A stretch of DNA of 64,000 nucleotides from Actinomadura alba. GTDB taxonomy: Bacteria; Actinomycetota; Actinomycetes; Streptosporangiales; Streptosporangiaceae. The position numbers were made by a program, and so were the translations under genes. The notes below the pieces were generated by a model. The model was not told the origin of the DNA, did not search any database, and was given only the letters and a program-made list of their open reading frames with translations. The first letter of the stretch is position 1. Every line of letters starts with the position of its first letter. This document shows positions 57,201 through 64,000 of this stretch, one piece after another. The DNA is taken from assembly GCF_014323705.1 (NCBI RefSeq), contig NZ_JABVEC010000026.1, positions 1 to 64,000 on the forward strand, in the 5' to 3' direction.

Positions 57201-58807
57201 TGCTGTCCGACCCGGTCAAGCTGGGCCGGGCCGTGCGCGCCATCAACCAGTACGCGCTGGCGAAGCTCAGCCACAAGCACAACACGATCATGCTGCACCG
57301 CCTCGTGCAACGCGTGCTCGTCGGCCAGTTGACCCCGCAGGAGGCGGCCGAGCTGCGGCACTGCGGTCATCAGCTGCTCGCCCAGGCGGATCCGAACGCC
57401 CCGGACATGTCCGTCCACTGGCCGCAGTACGCGGATCTCCTTCCGCACGTGCTGCACTCCGACATCGTCGAGTGCGACGACGCGTGGGCCCGCCAGCTCG
57501 TGTTGAACCAGATCGAGTTCCTCTGGCAGTGGGGTGACCACCAGGGCTTCCTCAATCTGGCCCAGCGGGCCGTCGACACCTGGACCGAGAAGCACGGTGC
57601 GGATCACGAGCAGACACTCGCCGCAGGGCTGCACCTCGGGCGGGCACTGCGTATGAACGGGCGCTTCCAGGAGGCCTACGAACACCACGTGAGAGTCCGT
57701 GACAGCCTCGCCGCGAGCCGCGGCTTGGAAGACGAGCGGACCCTGGAGGCACAGCAGTTCGTCGGGGGTGACCTGCGCTATCTCGGCGACTTCGCTCAGG
57801 CACTCGAACTCGACAAGCAGTCCTTCGACGTCCTGCGCCGCCGCTTCGGCCAGGACGACCCCAGCACGTTGTGGCAGGCCCACCTGTACGCCATCGACCT
57901 CCGGCTCACCGGGGATCCCGAGCAGGCGCTCGAGCTCGACCGCGACACCTATCAGCGACTGGTCAACCTGTACGGCGACAACCACCCGCGAGCGGTCGGT
58001 TCCCTCGCCTCGATCGCGGTGGACGAGATGGAGTCCGGCCGGTACGTGGAGGGCCGCAACACGATGCGGCAGCAGATCCAGTACCTGGAGAAGATCCATG
58101 AGCCCGGCTCCGCGGGCTTGGCCGAGGGACTCACGAACATGTCGGTCATGGAGCGCAAGGCCGGCGATCACGAGAGGGCCCTGGAACTGTCGAAGCAGGC
58201 CGTGACCCTCTTCCAGGGCAGGTACGGCCGACTGCACCCCGGCACCGTCGCCGCGGCGTTGAACCACGCGGTCAATCTCCGGCAGGTCGGCGATCTGGCC
58301 GAGTCGATCGCCCTCACCCAGGAGACCATCAAGCACTACCAGTCGATGTTCGGCCCGAGGCATCCGAACACCCCTGCCGCCTATGTCAACCTCGCCGTCA
58401 CCCTGCGACAGGACGGCCAGGTGGCCGAGGCGCGGCAGCTCGACGAGTCCTCTCTCGCCACCCTGACGGAAGTACTCGGCCCGGACCATCCGCGAAGCAT
58501 CGTCTGCTCCATCAACCTGGCCAGCGACCTCTATGTGCTCGGCGACTTCGAGGGGGCGCTCCGGCTCGATCGCGAGTCACTCCAACGCGCCCAGCAGGTC
58601 TTGGGAGAGGACCATCCGACTACCCTGGCCTGCGCTCTCAACCACGGGCTCGATCTGCGCGCCGTCGGCGAAGAGGCGGAGGCCGAGACCCGGCTCGCCG
58701 ACACGATGGCCCGTCTGCACAGGGCGCTCGGCGATGACCATCCAGCGGTCATGTCGGCTCGTCGCGGTATCCGTGCCGACTGCGACATCCATCCGATCCC
58801 CGTGTGA
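54272..58807 (+). CDS. Giant vWA-like / NB-ARC STAND ATPase / TPR fusion protein
   Basis: 1,511 residues from GTG 54272 (GTGA overlap with MoxR). Residues 1-110 are Pro/Gly/Arg-rich. The ~110-600 part (WLELDVVVDDSRFATLHRPV, RRIIVVLTDGVGDAW) is the vWA-like region of SAV_2336-type proteins with a degenerate metal site. An A+T-richer linker (~605-690) leads to NB-ARC: LHGMGGVGKSQIAIEYVYRH at ~723, Walker B NWLLIFDNAEHLEEV, ILVTSRNQGW, LGDLPLAIEQAAVW. From ~1090 to the end come about nine 42-residue kinesin-light-chain TPRs (repeated LGxDHPxT-like ends). It would sense a signal by TPRs, switch by NB-ARC and pass it to MoxR/VMAP. Pipelines may call it FxSxx-COOH system TPR protein. Confidence 0.85.
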   Translation: MRGRAPDPTARNAERTAKPGDKPISYELADALWLAAQQAAMARPIDANPTPEDDRPPGGRPDRPAPAGSSAGPSSPEGSRAAPGRRPSTGRGDEQAETDQAGQRGDAPGLTTPAAPDEAVWGSLQARPRIWRPPASLIGRLDDDPFAGVPPLLNRRRLAHALRPFKRTTDSRTETELDDEATAERAAEDGLWLPEQRPVRERWLELDVVVDDSRFATLHRPVADQLIEEITTVGAFRRIRIHLLDTDGAEPATLTLRGTGEAARRLPATSLPGHGRRERRIIVVLTDGVGDAWHAGAAQAVLARWARCFPVAIVQMLPTRQWRRTGIAALAAKLRTSGPALCNTRYQVSLSALGTSTFRTAPPGEVCVPVLELGPRQLAGWARFVAGTDHGWHGPVTLCSENPVPWAPDVEDDEPIPPAIVDDETDLSPAELVRRFRAAVPPTVYELAVHLAAAPLNLPVMRLVQRTMLPASRPADLTELVGSGLLQRIRPVGGHDAEAVDKVTYDFLPGTRAELLAAGRRSETSRVLMTVAEHLGERVGVLRELRDMVVAPQRAAAPAMTADVVPFAEPMLHAFRALAGPYLRPAQNLDVALQSATLGVDRMGEFSMPNLGSDMPSQPQGRSKTGNNGSMRTIDEEALGDGHRPAKTGMGSDRDVDSKTPLSGVGVTIRTMPPAAERSPSDPPPIWGNVPPRNRSFTGREALLETLHQRLSQGTTAVLPEALHGMGGVGKSQIAIEYVYRHTQDYDLIWWIPSERPGQIQQSLAELAAQMGLPVSTEVNVAVPAVREALRLGRPYRNWLLIFDNAEHLEEVQDFFPTNGSGKILVTSRNQGWTSVASSLEVDVFARDESIALLRLRGPELDAGDANELANLLGDLPLAIEQAAVWLSETGMPVAEYLHLFREKHEKAAELLHDAAPAAYELPVAAAWNVSLDQLRSTDPGALQLLQICAFFAPEPISRRLLSGTRNVDGPPELMEVLSDPVKLGRAVRAINQYALAKLSHKHNTIMLHRLVQRVLVGQLTPQEAAELRHCGHQLLAQADPNAPDMSVHWPQYADLLPHVLHSDIVECDDAWARQLVLNQIEFLWQWGDHQGFLNLAQRAVDTWTEKHGADHEQTLAAGLHLGRALRMNGRFQEAYEHHVRVRDSLAASRGLEDERTLEAQQFVGGDLRYLGDFAQALELDKQSFDVLRRRFGQDDPSTLWQAHLYAIDLRLTGDPEQALELDRDTYQRLVNLYGDNHPRAVGSLASIAVDEMESGRYVEGRNTMRQQIQYLEKIHEPGSAGLAEGLTNMSVMERKAGDHERALELSKQAVTLFQGRYGRLHPGTVAAALNHAVNLRQVGDLAESIALTQETIKHYQSMFGPRHPNTPAAYVNLAVTLRQDGQVAEARQLDESSLATLTEVLGPDHPRSIVCSINLASDLYVLGDFEGALRLDRESLQRAQQVLGEDHPTTLACALNHGLDLRAVGEEAEAETRLADTMARLHRALGDDHPAVMSARRGIRADCDIHPIPV

Positions 58808-58815
58808 TCACCTGA

Positions 58816-58853
58816 GCGGTGGGATCCGTCCCTGCGGCCCTGGATCCCACCGC
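58816..58853 (+). terminator. Terminator after the VMAP system
   Basis: GCGGTGGGATCC (58816-58827) and GGATCCCACCGC (58842-58853) make a perfect 12-bp stem with a 14-nt loop starting 9 nt after the stop codon. It closes the MoxR/vWA transcript. Confidence 0.75.
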
Positions 58854-59198
58854 CGTTCCACAGGAACGCATATTTGTAAAGGGCTCTCTTGACAAGAACC
58901 CACGGACATCCTTGCCGACAGGCACGAAAGCCGATCAGATTAGGTCATTCGCAAATCGCCATTTTGGTCTGTCACTCAGTCATCGATGTCGCACTAGGGC
59001 GCTACATGGACAAGATAGACATCCCGACGTATAGTGCAGTAGGTATATTTCCTACCTATCTCGACAAGCGATTTCTGGCTGCCTAAGAAAGAATGGAAAT
59101 ATGACCAGGTGAGCAACTCCGGGTCCCGAGCCCCCCGCGGACATGCCGTCCCGTCTTCTCGCGGCCATTGAGGATGCTGCTACAGAGCGGAAGAAGGA
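58854..59198. promoter_or_regulatory. A+T-rich regulatory stretch before the first DUF397 gene
   Basis: About 345 bases, markedly A+T-richer than the genome. TTGACA at about 58888-58893 is a consensus -35. TAGGTA-tatttcc-TACCTA near 59039-59057 is a perfect short dyad. Short frames exist (for example from 58889 and 59141) but none looks like a known protein. The stretch probably holds the DUF397 gene promoter and an operator. Confidence 0.45.
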
Positions 59199-59441
59199 AT
59201 GGTCAGTCAAGAGGAGTTGGAAAATGCCTCGTGGCGCAAGAGCAGCCAGTCCGATGAGGCCAATAGTGGCTGCGTGAGCATGGCATCACTGGGCGCTTTT
59301 CGCGCCATACGGGACAGCAAGGATCCTCACGGTCCAGCGCTCGTATTCAATGCCACCGAATTGCGTTCATTTTTTGCCGAGATAAGGCGAGGGGGTTTCG
59401 ATTTTCCAAATTGCGGGACGAACGGAGGCGCGGCCGGGTGA
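59199..59441 (+). CDS. DUF397 protein (BldB-like family)
   Basis: 80 residues. ASWRKSSQSDEANSGCVSMA, FRAIRDSKDPHGPALVFNAT and ELRSFFAEIRRGGFDFP are the WRKSS, RDSKDP and C-terminal blocks of DUF397. These small proteins usually lie beside an HTH_XRE (Scr1/WhiJ-type) gene and modulate it; no such gene is adjacent here, so it is an orphan. GGAAG lies 5 nt before ATG. An unusual tail GFDFPNCGTNGGAAG extends past the normal family end. Confidence 0.9.
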   Translation: MVSQEELENASWRKSSQSDEANSGCVSMASLGAFRAIRDSKDPHGPALVFNATELRSFFAEIRRGGFDFPNCGTNGGAAG

Positions 59442-59469
59442 AGCACCACGCCTCCCGGTCATGTTCGCT

Positions 59470-59676
59470 TCAGAGGTCGAATTCGTCGCTCTTGATGGCG
59501 GCCATGAACGTCCGCCATTCGGCAACCGAGAAGGCGAGGTGCGGGCCACCCGGGTTCTTGGAGTCCCGGACCGCCCGATCCTCGCCGATCGTGGCGACCT
59601 CCACGCATGCGGCGATGGCAGGGTCGCTGCTACGGCGGCTCTTCCGCCACGCGGGCATGCCAACTGAAGTGCTCAT
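59470..59676 (-). CDS. DUF397 protein, second copy
   Basis: 68 residues, standard length. PAWRKSRRSSDPAIAACVEV, RAVRDSKNPGGPHLAFSVAE and EWRTFMAAIKSDEF match DUF397 throughout. GGAGAAA precedes ATG at 59676. It is convergent with the first copy 28 bp away and diverged enough that they are not a recent tandem duplication. Also without an adjacent XRE gene. A dyad TTGGT-atcgag-ACCAA at about 59735-59750 in its promoter could be an operator. Confidence 0.92.
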   Translation of the reverse strand: MSTSVGMPAWRKSRRSSDPAIAACVEVATIGEDRAVRDSKNPGGPHLAFSVAEWRTFMAAIKSDEFDL

Positions 59677-59992
59677 GGTTTCTCCTTAGAACATGCATCC
59701 GCCGACACTCGTCAGGCTGCGCCGACAGAGTAGTTGGTATCGAGACCAAACTATCGCAGCATTTCCACAGACAGGAAATGCTTCTCGTTATCCTCAGCGA
59801 AAGCCCCGCTAATGCATAATTACTCTTAAGGTCATAAACAGCACATATCGCCAAGGCATGGATGGCGTTCCGCATTCGCTAATACGACCAATGACTAACA
59901 AAGTCCCTCGATACCAGCCGATCAGTGATCTTGCGGTACGTATCGCCACACCAGGGCCGTGATCATCGTGATCGGCCACGGAGTTGGGCAAG
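59677..59992. promoter_or_regulatory. A+T-rich divergent region before recD2
   Basis: 316 bases; most of it (about 59730-59945) is among the most A+T-rich DNA in the window. It contains the DUF397 promoter dyad TTGGT-atcgag-ACCAA and, close to the helicase gene, repeats of cgtgatcatcgtgatcgg. No gene is recognised. Such composition can mark acquired DNA or nucleoid-protein binding. Confidence 0.45.
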
Positions 59993-62212
59993 ATGGCGAT
60001 CGTGACGGGAACACGACCGGCCGCTCCACCCGAGAGGCGCGAACTCGAAGCGGTGCTCGAGCGGTTCACCTATGTCAACGACGAGACCGGCTACACCATC
60101 GCCCGGGTGGCCACCGAACGCTCGGGCACCGACCTGCTGACCGTCGTCGGGGCCCTGCTGGGCGCCCAGGTCGGTGAGAGCCTGCGGCTCACGGGCCGGT
60201 GGACCTCGCATCCGAAGTACGGCCGCCAGTTCGAGGTGCACTCCTACACGACCGTACTGCCGGCCACCATTCAGGGGATCCGGCGCTACCTGGGCTCCGG
60301 GCTGATCAAGGGCATCGGCCCGAAGATGGCCGAGCGGATGGTGGACCACTTCGGCACCGACATCCTGCGGGTGATCGAGGAGGAGCCGGGCCGGCTGATC
60401 GAGGTGCACGGGCTCGGCCCGAAGCGCTCGAAGCTCATCGCCGATGCGTGGGAGGAGCAGAAGGCCATCAAGGAGGTGATGGTCTTCCTGCAGGGCCATG
60501 GCGTCTCCACTTCCCTCGCCGTGCGGATCTACAAGCAGTACGGCGAGGAATCGATCAAGGTGGTGCGCGAGGAGCCGTACCGCCTGGCCGCCGACGTGTG
60601 GGGCATCGGATTCAAGACCGCCGACACCATCGCCCGCGCCGTCGGCATCCCGCACGACAGCCCGGAACGGATCAAGGCCGGCCTGCAGTACACCCTCTCC
60701 GAAGCGGCCGACGACGGCCACTGCTACCTGCCCGAGCCCAATCTCGTCGCCCAGGCGGTGAAGATCCTGGAAGTGCCGCACGAGCTCGTCGGCCCCTGCC
60801 TGGACGAGCTGGTGGCGGCGGAAGGGCTCGTCAGAGAGACGGTGCCTCTGGAGGACGGGGAGGTACCCGCCGTCTACCTGGTGCCCTTCCACCGGGCCGA
60901 GCGCTCCGTGGCCGGTGGCCTGCTGGAGCTGCTGCGCACCGAGCAGGACCGGATGCCCGCCTTCCAGGACGTCGACTGGGACAAGGCGCTGGCGTGGTTG
61001 CGGCAGCGCACCGGGCACGAACTCGCGCCCGAGCAGGAGGAGGCGGTACGGCTCGCGCTCACTGCGAAGGTGGCCGTGCTCACCGGCGGCCCCGGCTGCG
61101 GGAAGAGCTTCACCGTGCGCTCCATCATCGAGCTGGCCAAGGCCAAGAAGGCCAAGGTCGTACTCGTCGCGCCCACCGGGCGGGCCGCCAAGCGGCTGGC
61201 CGAGCTGACCGGCCACGAGGCGGCCACCGTGCACCGGCTGCTGCAGTTGCAGCCCGGCGGCGACGCCAAGTTCGACCGGGACAACCCGCTCGACGCCGAC
61301 CTGGTGGTGGTCGACGAGACCTCCATGATCGACGTGATCCTCGCCAACAAGCTGGTCAAGGCCATCGCGCGCGGTGCCCATTTCCTGCTGGTCGGCGATG
61401 TCGACCAGCTCCCCTCGGTCGGCGCCGGCGAGGTGCTGCGCGATCTGCTCGCCGCCGAGTCGATACCGCGGGTCCGGCTGACCAAGATCTTCCGGCAGGC
61501 GCAGGAGTCCGGCATCGTCGTCAACGCTCATCGGATCAACGCCGGCCGGCCGCCGCGCACCGAAGGGTTCCCCGACTTCTTCCTGTTCCCCTGCGAGGAC
61601 ACCGAGGCGACCGCTGAGCTGACCGTCGACATCGTGGCCGGCCGCATCCCGCGAAAGTTCGGCCTGGATCCGCGCCGCGACATCCAGGTTCTCGCGCCCA
61701 TGCACCGCGGGCCGGCGGGGGCGGGCAACCTCAACGCGCTGCTGCAGAACGCGCTCACGCCACAAGCGGACGGACGGCCCGAACGGCGCTACGGCGGCCG
61801 CGTCTTCCGCGTCGGCGACAAGGTGACCCAGCTGCGCAACAACTACGACAAGGGCGCGGCCGGAGTGTTCAACGGCACCGTCGGAGTGGTCACCGGCCTG
61901 TCCCTCGAGGACCATACGCTGACCGTGCTGACCGACGAGGACGAGAGCGTCGACTACGACTTCGCCGAGCTGGACGAGCTCGCCCACTCGTACGCCATGA
62001 CCATCCACCGCTCACAGGGCAGCGAGTACCCCGCCGTGGTCATCCCGCTCACGACGAGCTCTTGGATGATGCTGCAGCGCAACCTGCTCTACACCGCGGT
62101 GACCCGCGCCAAGAAGCTGGTGGTGCTGGCCGGTTCCCGGCGTGCCCTCGCCGCCGCCGTGCGCACCGCGGGAGCGGGCCGGCGGCACACCGCTCTCGAC
62201 CACCGCCTGTGA
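59993..62212 (+). CDS. recD2: RecD2-like SF1B ATP-dependent DNA helicase
   Basis: 739 residues from ATG 59993 (GGAG 9 nt upstream; TTG 59984 is possible). N-terminal OB-like part (TYVNDETGYTIARVATERSG, LTGRWTSHPKYGRQFEVHSY) and tandem HhH (SGLIKGIGPKMAERMVDHFG) precede motif I TGGPGCGKSFTVRSII (~363), PTGRAAKRLAELTG, motif II VVDETSMIDV, GDVDQLPSVGAG and the C-terminal MTIHRSQGSEYPAVVIPLTT. This is RecD2, a 5'-3' DNA helicase working without RecBC in repair and replication restart. Family length and all motifs are intact. Confidence 0.95.
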   Translation: MAIVTGTRPAAPPERRELEAVLERFTYVNDETGYTIARVATERSGTDLLTVVGALLGAQVGESLRLTGRWTSHPKYGRQFEVHSYTTVLPATIQGIRRYLGSGLIKGIGPKMAERMVDHFGTDILRVIEEEPGRLIEVHGLGPKRSKLIADAWEEQKAIKEVMVFLQGHGVSTSLAVRIYKQYGEESIKVVREEPYRLAADVWGIGFKTADTIARAVGIPHDSPERIKAGLQYTLSEAADDGHCYLPEPNLVAQAVKILEVPHELVGPCLDELVAAEGLVRETVPLEDGEVPAVYLVPFHRAERSVAGGLLELLRTEQDRMPAFQDVDWDKALAWLRQRTGHELAPEQEEAVRLALTAKVAVLTGGPGCGKSFTVRSIIELAKAKKAKVVLVAPTGRAAKRLAELTGHEAATVHRLLQLQPGGDAKFDRDNPLDADLVVVDETSMIDVILANKLVKAIARGAHFLLVGDVDQLPSVGAGEVLRDLLAAESIPRVRLTKIFRQAQESGIVVNAHRINAGRPPRTEGFPDFFLFPCEDTEATAELTVDIVAGRIPRKFGLDPRRDIQVLAPMHRGPAGAGNLNALLQNALTPQADGRPERRYGGRVFRVGDKVTQLRNNYDKGAAGVFNGTVGVVTGLSLEDHTLTVLTDEDESVDYDFAELDELAHSYAMTIHRSQGSEYPAVVIPLTTSSWMMLQRNLLYTAVTRAKKLVVLAGSRRALAAAVRTAGAGRRHTALDHRL

Positions 62213-62321
62213 ACCCCTACCTCGCCGCCCCCGTACCGGGGTGCGGTGCCAGGGGCGTCTCAGGGATCCCTCAGGGCGAATCCCGATGTCGCGCCGGCCG
62301 CGCCGAAGGCATGCTCGTCAC

Positions 62322-62597
62322 ATGAGCGAAAACACCTCCCCGATCTCGTTCCACCGCACCCGCGACGGCAAGATCCTCGCCGGAGTCTGCGCCAGCGTCG
62401 GCCGCCAGTTCGGCGTCGACGTCAACCTCATCAGGCTGGCCCTGGTCATCACCGCCTTCTTCACCGGCGGCACCGCCGTGGCGATCTACGTCGCCGCGTG
62501 GCTGCTCATCCCGGAGGAGGGCAAGACCACCTCCATCGCCCAGGACCTGATCAGCAAGCACACGAACAAGAGCACCGACAAGTACGTCGCGCCCTGA
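62322..62597 (+). CDS. PspC-domain membrane protein
   Basis: 91 residues from ATG 62322. FHRTRDGKILAGVCASVGRQ, DVNLIRLALVITAFFTGGTA and IYVAAWLLIPEEGK are the conserved PspC pattern: a cytoplasmic amphipathic start, one membrane segment and a WLL-PEE end. It may sense envelope stress or recruit partners at the membrane. No ribosome site is seen upstream. A hydrophilic tail with KHTNKSTDK follows. 109 bp after recD2, same strand, but probably its own transcript. Confidence 0.9.
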   Translation: MSENTSPISFHRTRDGKILAGVCASVGRQFGVDVNLIRLALVITAFFTGGTAVAIYVAAWLLIPEEGKTTSIAQDLISKHTNKSTDKYVAP

Positions 62598-62688
62598 CCG
62601 GTCGCCCCCGCACCAGGGCCGTGACCGGCGGCCGAGCCGTCCGCTCCGGTGTCGTACAGGACCCGGAGCGGGGTGGCATGCTGAGGTA

Positions 62689-63417
62689 ATGGACGAGCCA
62701 AAGGTCTACCTCCGCTTCGCCGCCGAGCTACGGTCGTTCCTGGCCCCGCGCAATCGCCACGGGCAGGTGGCGGTCGCCCACGACGGGACGTCCTCGCTGG
62801 GACATCTGATCCAGTCGCTCGGACTTCCGATTCCGGAGATCGGCGCTCTCGTCGCCGACGGCCGTGACGTGGCGCACTCCCACCGGCCCACCGCGGGCGA
62901 GACCGTGTCGATCGAGGCACCGCAGCGGCCACAGGAACTGCCGATCACCCCGCCGAGGTTCCTGCTGGACGTCCATCTCGGCAAGCTGGCCCGCCGGCTC
63001 CGGCTCATCGGCGTCGACACCGCCTACGACAACGACCGCGACGACCCCGCCCTCGTCGTCCAGGCGAACGCCGAACGACGCGTCCTGCTGACCCAGGATC
63101 GCGGCCTGCTGTGCCGCCGAAACCTGTGGCTCGGCGCCCACGTTCGCGGCACCGACCCCGACGAGCAGTTGCAGGACGTCCTGGAGCGGTTCGCACCACC
63201 ACTGGCCCCCTGGACCCGCTGCACCAACTGCAACGGCGAGCTGGCCCCGACGGGCAAGGATGAGGTGGAGCACCTGCTCCAGCCCGGCACCAGCCGCAAT
63301 TACGACAACTACGGGAAGTGCTCCGAGTGCGACCGGGTCTACTGGCGCGGAGCGCACAGCCGGCAGCTCGAGGCCATCGTCGAAAAGGCGACCCGTACCG
63401 TGAGCGCACACCACTGA
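62689..63417 (+). CDS. Mut7-C RNase-like protein with N-terminal ubiquitin-like domain
   Basis: 242 residues. The N-terminal ~85 residues (VYLRFAAELRSFLAPRNRHG, PEIGALVADGRDV, TAGETVSIEAP) form a MoaD/ubiquitin-like fold. Residues ~90-235 are Mut7-C: RFLLDVHLGKLARRLRLIGV, RRVLLTQDRGLLCRR (PIN-like acidic residues) and a zinc ribbon CTNCNGEL with CSECDRVYWRGAH. The combination is widespread in bacteria; an RNase function is inferred from the PIN-like fold. CATGCT lies 6 nt before ATG, a possible leaderless promoter. Confidence 0.9.
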   Translation: MDEPKVYLRFAAELRSFLAPRNRHGQVAVAHDGTSSLGHLIQSLGLPIPEIGALVADGRDVAHSHRPTAGETVSIEAPQRPQELPITPPRFLLDVHLGKLARRLRLIGVDTAYDNDRDDPALVVQANAERRVLLTQDRGLLCRRNLWLGAHVRGTDPDEQLQDVLERFAPPLAPWTRCTNCNGELAPTGKDEVEHLLQPGTSRNYDNYGKCSECDRVYWRGAHSRQLEAIVEKATRTVSAHH

Positions 63418-63485
63418 GACGGATCGCCATCGGGCAGCAAAGAATTGAGCGGCCGAACCGGGCGGACCCTGACTAGAGTGCCCGG

Positions 63486-64000
63486 ATGTTCGTAAAGCGT
63501 CGGCGGTCCGCCCCCTCCATCTTCGAGCACCTGCGCGACCACCTTCCGGCCGACGGGTCCATGCTCCCCCCGGACGCCGAGACATTGCCCGACCAGGACG
63601 ATCTGCCCGACGGCGTCCTGTGGGCTCCGGGCGCGAAGGACGGGGTGCTCACGCACCACTGGGCGGGCTCGGCGGACACCGATGAGGCCGACCGCCTCTA
63701 CGACGCGATCGTTGCGGCCGTGAAGAGCCGCCTGGCCTACGACGCGCTGTACGAGGCGGCGAGTGAGGTGAGCACCATCTCCCTCGTCGATGAGATCCAG
63801 CAGCGGCTGCGCTCCTCCGAACTGGATCAGGAGGCCGTCTACCGGCTCGGCCACCGGCTCGCCGTCACCGCGCGGCATCGTGAGCCCGTGAAGCTCGGCA
63901 TCTCGATGCTCGGGCTGTTCAACGCCGACCACCATCGCGACGAGCTGATGACGCTCGGCCGGCATGACGAGTTCACCCTGTTCGCCGCCGTCGCGCTCGC
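63486..64000 (+). CDS. Hypothetical protein, cut by the window end
   Basis: 171 residues are visible with no stop. The first ~60 residues are acidic (LPPDAETLPDQDDLPDG then VLWAPGAKDGVLTHHWAG). The rest is helical: RLYDAIVAAVKSRLAYDALY, LVDEIQQRLRSSELDQEAVY and GISMLGLFNADHHRDELMTL, suggesting HEAT-like repeats. Not recognised as a named family, though similar proteins are common in actinomycetes. TAGAGT at 63474-63479 lies 6 nt before the ATG, so the mRNA is probably leaderless. Confidence 0.8.
   Translation, partial: MFVKRRRSAPSIFEHLRDHLPADGSMLPPDAETLPDQDDLPDGVLWAPGAKDGVLTHHWAGSADTDEADRLYDAIVAAVKSRLAYDALYEAASEVSTISLVDEIQQRLRSSELDQEAVYRLGHRLAVTARHREPVKLGISMLGLFNADHHRDELMTLGRHDEFTLFAAVAL

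Noticed and set aside
58808..59700. FxSxx-COOH RiPP precursor next to the TPR protein
   Set aside because: Short frames here were read for a C-terminal F-x-S-x-x; only DUF397 proteins and unconvincing peptides were found, and no radical SAM enzyme is present.
59963..62008. 681-codon minus-strand frame across recD2
   Set aside because: Antisense shadow of a fully conserved helicase; no domain.

Overview
The window is chromosomal DNA of a high-G+C actinomycete (Actinomycetota). Evidence: codon third positions are almost all G or C; GTG starts and 4-base ATGA/GTGA gene overlaps are common; several -10 boxes sit about 6 nt upstream of a start codon, implying leaderless mRNAs; and the families present are typical of the group (family 2B encapsulin, DUF397, vWA-MoxR-VMAP systems, large-subunit catalase, ECF sigma operons). 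A Streptosporangiales/Thermomonosporaceae-like host is my guess; the genus cannot be read from the sequence. No tRNA, rRNA, insertion sequence or CRISPR array was seen.

Layout. 1-8.4 kb: the 5' part of a family 2B encapsulin shell gene, a DUF4239-like membrane protein, a Ca2+/H+ antiporter, an MFS exporter divergent from a LacI regulator with a double palindromic operator, a small HTH protein with 16-bp phased repeats in its promoter, a frameshifted MerR regulator and a PhzF isomerase. 8.5-10.7 kb: a DEAD-box RNA helicase downstream of a cold-shock protein gene. 10.7-17.6 kb: an exopolysaccharide locus (small membrane protein, family 2 glycosyltransferase, UDP-GlcNAc 2-epimerase, lectin-like membrane protein, divergent polysaccharide deacetylase, glycoside hydrolase lipoprotein) whose parts resemble a PNAG-type synthase/deacetylase/hydrolase set. 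17.6-23 kb: 2'-5' RNA ligase-like protein, MFS exporter, HAD hydrolase, secreted GH18 chitinase, DUF488 protein. 23.1-28.2 kb: an ECF sigma operon with a MacB-type ABC exporter. 28.4-33.1 kb: an XRE regulator, hypothetical proteins and a signal peptidase.

33.4-45.1 kb holds a SsuABC-type ABC importer and, divergent from an IclR regulator, five genes (flavin monooxygenase, gentisate-dioxygenase-like cupin, fumarylacetoacetate-hydrolase-like protein, aldehyde dehydrogenase, benzoylformate-decarboxylase-like enzyme). Together they could take an aryl-glyoxylate to aldehyde, acid, a hydroxylated gentisate-type ring and central metabolites. 45.2-49.7 kb: an SDR/DUF2867 protein, a DUF1360 protein and a HPII-type catalase.

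49.8-58.8 kb is the most notable part: a vWA-MoxR-VMAP conflict-type system. It has a class III nucleotide cyclase carrying a C-terminal effector-associated domain (EAD2), a stand-alone EAD2 protein, an EAD2-VMAP protein, a MoxR AAA+ ATPase and a 1,511-residue protein joining a vWA-like region, an NB-ARC STAND ATPase and kinesin-light-chain-type TPRs. Two orphan DUF397 genes lie in A+T-rich DNA beyond it, then a RecD2-like helicase, a PspC protein, a Mut7-C nuclease-like protein and a gene cut by the window end.
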